From contig JAISLQ010000046.1 of assembly GCA_031290885.1 (NCBI GenBank), positions 1 to 59,741 of the forward strand: a stretch of DNA of 59,741 nucleotides, read 5' to 3'. Positions 53,963-59,741 of this stretch are shown here, piece by piece. A program made the position numbers and the translations under genes. The stretch comes from Acidaminococcales bacterium. Lineage in GTDB: Bacteria > Bacillota > Negativicutes > Acidaminococcales > JAISLQ01. The notes under the pieces were generated by a model. That model was not told the origin of the DNA, ran no database searches, and saw only the letters and a program-made list of their open reading frames with translations. Positions within the stretch are counted from its first letter, which is position 1. The number at the start of each line of letters is the position of its first letter.

Positions 53963-54218
53963 CTTGGCGAAAAACGTCTTGGCGAAATCCACGATGTCGT
54001 CGATGCGCTTATTGTTCGCGTCCGCCCAGCATGAGGCAAACTCAAAGCGGCCGCTCGTTTTCTTGCTCTTGCGGCGTTCGTTAGTTCCCTGATCTTTGAT
54101 ATGGGCGTTGCGGGCGGCGTTGTTGCAATGCTTGGTTTCCGCGCCGTTGGAAATTACGAAAATCTGAACGTGCTCGAACAGATACGGCCGCTTCAAGCGG
54201 CGTGTTCACTTGGCTCAT
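53963..54218 (-). pseudogene. Type I restriction endonuclease HsdR remnant
   Basis: An ATG at 54218 overlaps the hsdS stop (TGATG) and reads [11 protein letters not shown], a plausible HsdR start. After these codons the sequence jumps, in another frame, to an internal HsdR segment: RPYLFEHVQIFVISNGAETK, then KTSGRFEFASCWAD and KRIDDIVDFAKTFFAK. The nuclease motif, helicase domains and C-terminus are all missing. Restriction by this locus is therefore impossible without a second hsdR. Confidence 0.7.
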
Positions 54219-54781
54219 CAAGCGCACTCCTTAAAGGCCAATAGTTTGTCGCGGTAATATTCGTACTGCCGCTTCCTTGCCGCGATTTCGGCGGGCAAGC
54301 CCTGCGTTAGATTTGTGGTCAGTTCCTCGAATTGGTCAAGGATAGCGACTATGCGCTCCTGCTCGTCAAGGGACGGGATCGGCATTCGGTACTTTTTCAG
54401 CCGCTCCATATCCACGCTTGGAAAGCTTGACACATTCACGTTTTCTTTGCACCATTCGCCGATTATAAAGAAATAGTAAAAGGCGTATTTCATATTCAAT
54501 TTTATGTCAGGGCGATTAACATTTTGGGTAAAAAATGTGAATTGCTGATTCGCCAGCGAATCAGCAATTAGCAACGCGTGTTCGCCGATTGTTGCCGTCG
54601 TTGCCATTATAATTGAGTTTGCGGGGAACAATTTCCCCTTTACTGCCTGCGGTGTTATGTGCTGTATGCTGTCCGCAAGTATACGCCCATTTTCGCGTAT
54701 ATCCTCCATTCTGAACCACGGTAGAGTCCCGCCTGTCCAGTATTCCGTGTTCGCTTTTGACGGCGTGTAACCGTTACGCAT
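54218..54781 (-). CDS. HsdS specificity subunit, second half (TRD2)
   Basis: A 187-residue target-recognition half: [32 protein letters not shown], a region containing [17 protein letters not shown], and a C-terminal conserved helix ([18 protein letters not shown]). In the +1 frame before its ATG the sequence reads [18 protein letters not shown], which is the natural start of a TRD, so the half belongs to one gene with the upstream TRD1 and is separated from it by the GTTT repeat frame. The ATG at 54781 overlaps the TRD1 stop, which could allow reinitiation. Confidence 0.82.
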   Translation of the reverse strand: MRNGYTPSKANTEYWTGGTLPWFRMEDIRENGRILADSIQHITPQAVKGKLFPANSIIMATTATIGEHALLIADSLANQQFTFFTQNVNRPDIKLNMKYAFYYFFIIGEWCKENVNVSSFPSVDMERLKKYRMPIPSLDEQERIVAILDQFEELTTNLTQGLPAEIAARKRQYEYYRDKLLAFKECA

Positions 54782-55508
54782 TGTAAATATCTCGCCCAGC
54801 TTCAGCCAGACTGTTTGTTTGTTTGTTTGTTTGTTTGTTTGTTTGTTTGTTTGTTTGTTTGTTTGTTTGTTTGTTTGTCAACAGCGTTTCACGGTTTTCG
54901 TCAAATGTCAAGAGGTAATTTCTGTAATATTCATATTGCTTTTTCCGGGCTGCAAGCTCCGCTGCAAGCTCCGCTGCAAGCTCCGTAAAATTGTCGAGTA
55001 TCTCGACAATTTTACGCTGCACGGGCAGCGGCGGGAGGGGGATACGAATAGCTTGCAACGCCGGTATGTTTGAATGAACGACCTTGCTTTTTACCCGTCC
55101 TTTACTCTTTTGCTCTTGCGCCATTATTGTGGAAAGAGCATAAGACATATACTTCGGGTCTTGGTTATGCTTCATAACGACAATATCGCCGCCAGCGTAA
55201 CAGGTTTCGTGACCGATGTAAACGGTTGACTTCGCAATTTCCTCAACGCTCTCGCCTGTTATGGCAAACAAAACGTCACCGTGTCCGAACGTCTTAATGC
55301 CTGTTTGCGTGCGAGAAACGCACTCGTCAAACCAAATGCCGTAAGTAGTGTAGATTTCACCATATCGAACACAAGGCGTACCCGTTGCGGTCACTTCTTC
55401 ACGCTTAATGCCCGAACCGCGATACATATCGGTCGCTATCTCCCCAAGTTTGGCGTACCTCACCCCGTTCGGGCAATGTTCTTTGATCAGCGCGTCCATT
55501 CTGCCCAT
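54774..55508 (-). CDS. hsdS: HsdS specificity subunit, first half (TRD1) with frame-breaking repeat
   Basis: A 244-residue product. ATG 55508 follows GGAGGGG. TRD1 covers residues 1-160 ([34 protein letters not shown]), then the conserved spacer helix ([20 protein letters not shown]) with three AAEL-type repeats, and [13 protein letters not shown]. The C-terminal 22 codons inside the GTTT tract read as repeated TNKQ, after which a stop at 54774 cuts off TRD2. A half-HsdS may dimerise to recognise a palindromic site. hsdM is not in the window. Confidence 0.82.
   Translation of the reverse strand: MGRMDALIKEHCPNGVRYAKLGEIATDMYRGSGIKREEVTATGTPCVRYGEIYTTYGIWFDECVSRTQTGIKTFGHGDVLFAITGESVEEIAKSTVYIGHETCYAGGDIVVMKHNQDPKYMSYALSTIMAQEQKSKGRVKSKVVHSNIPALQAIRIPLPPLPVQRKIVEILDNFTELAAELAAELAARKKQYEYYRNYLLTFDENRETLLTNKQTNKQTNKQTNKQTNKQTNSLAEAGRDIYNA
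54813..54878. repeat. Tetranucleotide (GTTT)16.5 tract in hsdS
   Basis: Sixty-six bases of perfect GTTT units on the plus strand (AAAC on the coding strand). Loss of one unit, or gain of two, brings TRD1 and TRD2 into one frame. Confidence 0.95.
54949..54984. repeat. Three 12-bp repeats in the HsdS spacer
   Basis: GCTGCAAGCTCC occurs three times in tandem (54949-54960, 54961-54972, 54973-54984), encoding repeated AAEL. In EcoR124I/EcoDXXI a 12-bp repeat at the same place (TAEL, two or three copies) changes the spacing between the two half-sites. Confidence 0.85.
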
Positions 55509-55816
55509 ATTTCTTCCCCTCCCGCGTCTTTTGGCGCAAGTTCCACGCGTTCGCAAATCACCTCGGCGGCGGTGCGCTTATGGGCGGCGCAGCGCATTTT
55601 GTTCTGCGCCGCAGCGAAAAACTACCGCGCAATCTCGGCTTTCGGGTTGCAGTCGATTGCCGTGGCGTAGATGTCCGTCACCTGCCGATAGAGGTTGCGC
55701 TCGCTGCTGCGAAGGTCGCGGATGCCTTGCGGCAGTTCGCGCAAGTAACGCCCGCCGCCGTTTTTCGGTCGCTCGTCGTCCATAGTGAACCCTTTGCGGA
55801 TATATTCGTTCAGCCG
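55487..55816 (-). pseudogene. RhuM-family protein remnant with in-frame stop
   Basis: The codons read RLNEYIRKGFTMDDERPKN, then RDLRSSERNLYRQVTDIYAT and AEIAR, then TAG (55622-55624), and continue in the same frame as [20 protein letters not shown] to a TGA at 55487. This is the middle of RhuM proteins (about 330 residues), which often sit between hsdM and hsdS. The N-terminal third is lost, and a nonsense codon interrupts the rest. The end overlaps the hsdS start. Confidence 0.7.
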
Positions 55817-55905
55817 CCAACTCTCCCCTTGCCGCAGAGTATCTGGACGCGCCGCCCGCTTATTCCCCAAAGTTCCGATGTTTCCTTAACGGTCATCCAG
55901 TCCAC
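55810..55905 (-). pseudogene. Small helix-turn-helix protein, truncated
   Basis: GTG 55905 with a GAGG site reads VDWMTVKETSELWGISGRRV and ends in CGKGRVGG followed by TGA at 55810. The pattern is that of small MerR-like HTH proteins common in clostridial accessory DNA (ETAELWGISxRRV...CxxGRIPGA), which continue for about 50 further residues. It has been joined to the RhuM remnant at about 55815, in a different frame. Confidence 0.55.
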
Positions 55906-55920
55906 AATCTAACCTCGCCA

Positions 55921-56467
55921 CGTTTTATATTGGTTACATTATACATCGAAAGAACGAATAATTCACGAGGCATTTTCCAAAATCCAACGAATGTATGTAC
56001 AAATTGTAAATCTTTGTTCGAGGATAAACCTTTGTTGCAAAACCACCTTGGCAAAACGCACTTTAGTGCTTAGGCTTTATCAGATAAAGCGTGGCGAAAC
56101 ATCTGATTGAAATCTTAAACATGCTAAAATATGCGAAAAGAGAGTTGCTTTATTTTACACATTTTTCTTAATATAAGCATTTACTTGTCATTTGTTTTGG
56201 TATATAATATGCCTACAATGGCAATAAATTGCATAAATTTGTTATAATAATTACATTATGTAGTATGCCCGGCAAGTAATAACATCTATATATAGTTAAG
56301 TATGCGGCGCGGTATTTTGCAAACATATAAAGTTGCCCCCATCGCTTAATTAACCGGACCTGAGGCGCGGCAGCGGGAGGATTGCTTCGGGCGGGTATCC
56401 GACTGACGTTCGGCGGGCGCGTAATCTGCCGCTGAAGGCAGTTTAGTTTGGCAAAAAGGGGAAAAAC
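55921..56467 (+). promoter_or_regulatory. AT-rich intergenic region with promoter for the Pel-like operon
   Basis: About 550 bp without a supported gene. TTTACT (56180-56185), a 17-bp spacer and TATAAT (56203-56208) form a good promoter, giving a leader of about 250 bases. The leader turns GC-rich after 56350 and ends with a CTGCC/GGCAG hairpin (about 56430-56445) before the AAAAGGGG ribosome site. I found no match to known c-di-GMP riboswitch consensus. Short palindromes GCACT/AGTGC and CTTTATC/GATAAAG lie near 56060-56090. Confidence 0.6.
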
Positions 56468-58624
56468 ATGAATGTGTTAATTACCGGTGGGTATGGTTTT
56501 ATCGGATCCGCCACCGCGGAGCGCTTGTCCAAGGAAGGCTGCAATATATTTATCGTCGATAATTTGTCTTCTAACGCAGTAAATAATCTGAAAATAAAAC
56601 ATACTTTTTATCAGATCAATGCCGGCGGCGCGCAATGCGAAGACGTTTTCCGCATAAATAACATAGATGTGGTCGTACACCTGGCGGTTGCGGAGGTAAC
56701 CGACATTGAGGGGCTCAAAGCAAATCAACTTGGATTGACCAATGTTTTGGCCATGGCGCAAAAATACGAGGCCAAGCAGGTCATTTGCGCTTTTTCCGCG
56801 TTCTTTTCCCCTGACGCAAAATTGCTCGCTCACGATGGCCGGCCGATGGAATTGCCTGTTTCCCCGGAAAAGGCCTGGCATACGACAGCGGTTAATTATT
56901 GCCTTGGTTATCGCCGACTTTACGGCATGAACGTTGCCGCGCTTTTTCTTTCCAACGTCTACGGCCCGAGGCAAAAGAAAGGCGTTTTAAGCGAATTTGT
57001 CGAAAGGGTTTTTCATTATCGCCCGCTCGTTGTTTACGGCGATGGCCGCCAGACGAGGGACTTCATCCACGTGGACGACGTTGCCGACGCCATATACCGG
57101 ATGATTTCAAGAAACTATCAAGGCGAGCGCCTTACGGTTTCGTCAAATTCCGAAACGGCCGTCAACGATTGCCTTGAAATATTCAAGGAACTTACCGATC
57201 TTAAAGTCGAGCGCGCCAAAGCCCGTCCGGGCGATATCGTCCGCATGTCGGCCGACAGTTCCGCCTGCCGGGAGGAATTGGGCTGGCGGATTAAGTATGA
57301 CATAAAAAAGGGCATTATCGCTACTTGCTATTGGTATAAAAACAACCTTCCGGCCGATACGGAAGATGCCGCTAAAGCTGGAAAAGGCGCCCTGTGGAAA
57401 AATATGCGCCCTTATGTCGAAAACTTGGCGTTTTTTGGCGTCATGGTCCTTCTGTCCGTGTTTGTGTACGACAATTCGATTGTCGATCCCAATATAAACC
57501 TTGACTATAATTTTGTTTACATTTTGACCATGGGAGTATTGTACGGCAAGAAACAATCCATCCCGGCCACGGCGTTGTCCGCTATTTTGCTTTCCTACAA
57601 CATAATAACTAAATATGACGACTTTGTTTCCATGATTTATAAAACCGAATATATTGTCCATTTTTCCGCCTATTTCTTTTTCGGCATATTAAGCGGATAT
57701 ATAACCGACAACCGAGAAAGGCTGCGCAGTTTCTTGGAAAGAGACGTGGCGCAGATCAAGGAGCGGTATAAGTTCCTTGAGCGTATCTATTTGGAAAACG
57801 TAAACGCCAAGAACCGCCTGTACAAACAAATAGTTAATTCTGAAGATACGCTGGGCAGCACCTACCGGATTATCAAAAAGCTTGACAATGTCAACGTGGA
57901 GGGCATTTTTACCGTTGCCGGCGAAGTGTTGTCGGAAATAACGGGAACCGAGCACTTGGCGGTTTATTCTTTTGGCAGCAACAATAAATATTATTTGCGG
58001 CAAAAGATACGGCTCGGCTATAAGACAGTTGACCTGCCAAAGTCCTTGAAAGTGGAAGCATACGAATACTTGCGCAATATGCTGGCAGATCGGCAATTGT
58101 TCGTCAACAAGATGTTGACCCCCGGCTTGCCCGACATGGCCGCGCCGGTGCTGCGCGACGGTGAAGTTATCGCCGTTATTCAGCTTTATGATCTGTCCTT
58201 TGAAGATCTTAACCTTTACAAGCAAGACCTTTTGCAGGTTACCACCAGGCTGATTTCCGATGCGCTGAACAGGGCCTATTTGTACGAAGCGCAGGCACAA
58301 GACAAAAAATATCTGCCCGACACCCGCATACTTATCGCCGACGAGTTTGCTAAAATACAGAGGGAAATTTATAAAAACCGCTTGGATCGCTATGATTACG
58401 TTTCGGCTTTTACCCTCAAAATAATTACGCAGGAAGAGAATATGCGCGAAATCAGCGACAAGATGCTGAACGTGCTGCGCGAGGAAGATTTCATCGGACT
58501 TGACGAAGAAGGCAAAATAAATGTTATTTTATGGAATATTGATGAAGATATGATTCCGATGGTACAAAAACGCATAAAGAACATTGGCTTTGATTGTGTG
58601 CGTGTCTCGGAACATGAACAATGA
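56468..58624 (+). CDS. pelD: Epimerase-like domain fused to PelD-type c-di-GMP receptor
   Basis: A 718-residue protein. Residues 1-300 form an extended SDR epimerase fold (VLITGGYGFIGSATAERLSK, LFLSNVYGPRQKKG, YGDGRQTRDFIHVDDVADA). Where active epimerases have SPYGASK, this has SPEKAWH, so the catalytic Tyr and Lys are Glu and His. Residues 315-410 hold about four membrane helices, followed by a coiled-coil linker, a GAF domain (about 450-600) and a degenerate GGDEF domain that keeps an I-site RxxD (REED, residues 671-674) but has LDEEG in place of GGDEF. This C-terminal layout is that of PelD, the inner-membrane c-di-GMP receptor of Pel export. The next gene, pelE, overlaps by ATGA. Confidence 0.8.
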   Translation: MNVLITGGYGFIGSATAERLSKEGCNIFIVDNLSSNAVNNLKIKHTFYQINAGGAQCEDVFRINNIDVVVHLAVAEVTDIEGLKANQLGLTNVLAMAQKYEAKQVICAFSAFFSPDAKLLAHDGRPMELPVSPEKAWHTTAVNYCLGYRRLYGMNVAALFLSNVYGPRQKKGVLSEFVERVFHYRPLVVYGDGRQTRDFIHVDDVADAIYRMISRNYQGERLTVSSNSETAVNDCLEIFKELTDLKVERAKARPGDIVRMSADSSACREELGWRIKYDIKKGIIATCYWYKNNLPADTEDAAKAGKGALWKNMRPYVENLAFFGVMVLLSVFVYDNSIVDPNINLDYNFVYILTMGVLYGKKQSIPATALSAILLSYNIITKYDDFVSMIYKTEYIVHFSAYFFFGILSGYITDNRERLRSFLERDVAQIKERYKFLERIYLENVNAKNRLYKQIVNSEDTLGSTYRIIKKLDNVNVEGIFTVAGEVLSEITGTEHLAVYSFGSNNKYYLRQKIRLGYKTVDLPKSLKVEAYEYLRNMLADRQLFVNKMLTPGLPDMAAPVLRDGEVIAVIQLYDLSFEDLNLYKQDLLQVTTRLISDALNRAYLYEAQAQDKKYLPDTRILIADEFAKIQREIYKNRLDRYDYVSAFTLKIITQEENMREISDKMLNVLREEDFIGLDEEGKINVILWNIDEDMIPMVQKRIKNIGFDCVRVSEHEQ

Positions 58625-59526
58625 AATTTGATTTTGCGGCGTTGGCCGCCGTCCATCTTTTGGTTTGTTTTGCGTATTATGTTTTTGCCAGAATAAAAGT
58701 AGGCAACAACACGCAGTCTTTTAGCGAAGGCGTCATTGCGTTGGCCATGCCGGTTTTTGGCGTAATCTTCCTTTTGGGCGTGCGTTTGGCGCAGTCGTTC
58801 GCCAATTCGGATGAGCGCATGACTGTCGACGTATATAACAAGTCATCCCTCGGGCGGCTGATTATGGGCGAGCTTGAGAAATATGAGGATGATGTGATAT
58901 CATTAAACGACGTTTTGGCGATGGACGATGCCAAACAAAAGCGTATCCTGCTTACTAACGCCGTAAAGCAAAATGTTCTCAGCAACAAAGACGTTTTGCG
59001 CAAAGCCATTAAAGATGCAGACCGCGAAGTATCCCATTACGCTGTTTCAATGGTTACTACCATGGTTGAGGAAATTGAGAAAAAATTATTTGATTTGAAC
59101 AAAAAGCTGCAAGAGCGGCCTGACGATAAAAATTTGTTGACGGAATACGTAAAAAACATGGACGAATATTTGAAAGTATGTTATCTTGATGACGTATCGC
59201 GCCGAAAAAGCGAAGAAGCCTATAACAACGCGCTGGAACGCCTTATTGAATATGATCCCGACGACCCGGGCCTATATGAAACGAAGATAAACTATGAACT
59301 TAATTTCGGCAATTTAAAAAAGGCGGAAACCTACTGCCAAAAATTCGCGCAAAAGTATCCTTTGTCGGAAGTGCCTTTTCTTTCTTATATGAAGCTTTAC
59401 AAGCAGATGCGCGATTTCAATAAATTCTACGCGAAAATGCAAGAGATGAAAAGCTGCCCCATTCAGCTTACTCCCCGCGCCTTGGGCATAATAAGGTTTT
59501 GGAACAGGGAGTCGCGCAATGGTTAA
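58621..59526 (+). CDS. pelE: PelE-like membrane TPR protein
   Basis: A 301-residue protein. Two membrane helices lie at residues 5-25 and 37-58, followed by a soluble helical region with TPR-like pairs (EAYNNALERLIEYDPDDPGL, LKKAETYCQKFAQKYP). This matches PelE, which links PelD to the Pel synthase complex at the inner membrane. It overlaps the PelD fusion (ATGA) and the next gene by eight bases, so the operon is tightly coupled. Confidence 0.75.
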   Translation: MKFDFAALAAVHLLVCFAYYVFARIKVGNNTQSFSEGVIALAMPVFGVIFLLGVRLAQSFANSDERMTVDVYNKSSLGRLIMGELEKYEDDVISLNDVLAMDDAKQKRILLTNAVKQNVLSNKDVLRKAIKDADREVSHYAVSMVTTMVEEIEKKLFDLNKKLQERPDDKNLLTEYVKNMDEYLKVCYLDDVSRRKSEEAYNNALERLIEYDPDDPGLYETKINYELNFGNLKKAETYCQKFAQKYPLSEVPFLSYMKLYKQMRDFNKFYAKMQEMKSCPIQLTPRALGIIRFWNRESRNG

Positions 59527-59741
59527 AAAAAACATTTTCTTCGTTTTGGCGCTTGTTCTTCCGATGGCGCTGTTTTCGCAGTACACCCGCACGAGCGGTT
59601 TTTTGCGCTTTCCGAAAAATGCAAACGCGTTTTCTTTTGACCGCCCGCAAGAGGCCGGAAGCGGCAAGACGTTCGCGCCGGCGCCGGCCGGCGCCCGCGA
59701 CCATTTCCTGATCGTTTATGAAGGCACTGCCTTGCGCACGG
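59519..59741 (+). CDS. Start of an exported protein, probably next Pel gene (3' end outside window)
   Basis: The first 74 codons are visible. A signal peptide (KKNIFFVLALVLPMALF, cleavage near FSQ) is followed by a Pro/Ala-rich stretch and HFLIVYEGTALRT. In Pel operons the gene after pelD/pelE commonly encodes PelA, the large periplasmic hydrolase-deacetylase; this start would fit but cannot prove it. Confidence 0.5.
   Translation, partial: MVKKNIFFVLALVLPMALFSQYTRTSGFLRFPKNANAFSFDRPQEAGSGKTFAPAPAGARDHFLIVYEGTALRT

Noticed and set aside
54813-54878. GTTT tract considered as a CRISPR or other spaced repeat array
   Set aside because: The units are four bases in direct succession with no spacers; it is a simple-sequence repeat inside a coding region.
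56215-56467. c-di-GMP riboswitch in the leader of the Pel-like operon
   Set aside because: The leader lacks the GEMM core consensus; c-di-GMP control is more likely through the PelD I-site.

Overview
The window reads as a chromosomal segment of an anaerobic Gram-negative member of the Firmicutes, most likely class Negativicutes. This is inferred from gene content, not from a 16S gene. Firmicutes-type housekeeping genes (type 2 IPP isomerase, radical SAM/DUF512-der-plsY-gpsA, UPF0735 ACT protein, EF-G-like paralogue, DUF3870, a bioY-yhfS-yhfT-type operon) sit beside outer-membrane features (an RND efflux pump with its membrane-fusion protein, a secretin remnant, LPS-kinase-like genes, a Pel-type exopolysaccharide locus).

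Layout. 1-1881: end of ribosomal protein S1 and fni. 1882-4416: an AT-richer island with two unknown proteins and a decayed secretin. 4661-12701: housekeeping block (DUF512 radical SAM, cobO, der, plsY, gpsA, ACT protein, hom, thrB), then tRNA-Pro. 13370-24184, minus strand: pstSCAB-phoU-response regulator-sensor kinase and an acrAB-like RND pair. 24185-37054: a ubiX remnant, peptidases, PHP phosphoesterase, ndk, EF-G-like, transketolase, shikimate kinase, larB-larC. 37074-49424: an orphan TAXI receptor and a late cobamide operon (cobU, cobQ, cbiB, cobT, cobS, a second divergent cobT, pduX, cobD, cobC), interrupted by two tandem LPS-kinase-like genes. 49572-53761: a zinc-ribbon protein with a structured leader, then a BirA-controlled bioY-thiolase-acyl-CoA ligase-hotdog operon. 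53762-55920: a decaying type I restriction locus (hsdR, rhuM and HTH remnants, an IS5-type fragment, a split hsdS). 56180 to the end: start of a Pel-like operon with an epimerase-PelD fusion, pelE and the first codons of a secreted protein.

The most interesting signals are: (1) two independent simple-sequence contingency loci, a G13 tract that breaks a lipopolysaccharide-kinase-like gene and about 16 GTTT units that separate the two halves of HsdS, both positioned so that a change in repeat number restores the frame; (2) a PelD c-di-GMP receptor fused to an epimerase-like domain that has lost the YxxxK catalytic pair; (3) two CobT homologues flanking cobS, one lacking a catalytic Glu, resembling the heterodimeric ArsAB that makes phenolic cobamides in Sporomusa; (4) a dispersed intergenic repeat of about 140 bp with inverted ends, in at least four copies; (5) a near-perfect inverted repeat inside the first codons of the PHP gene; (6) a BirA operator overlapping the bioY promoter.

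All calls rest on reading the sequence and on recalled family knowledge; no database search was run.
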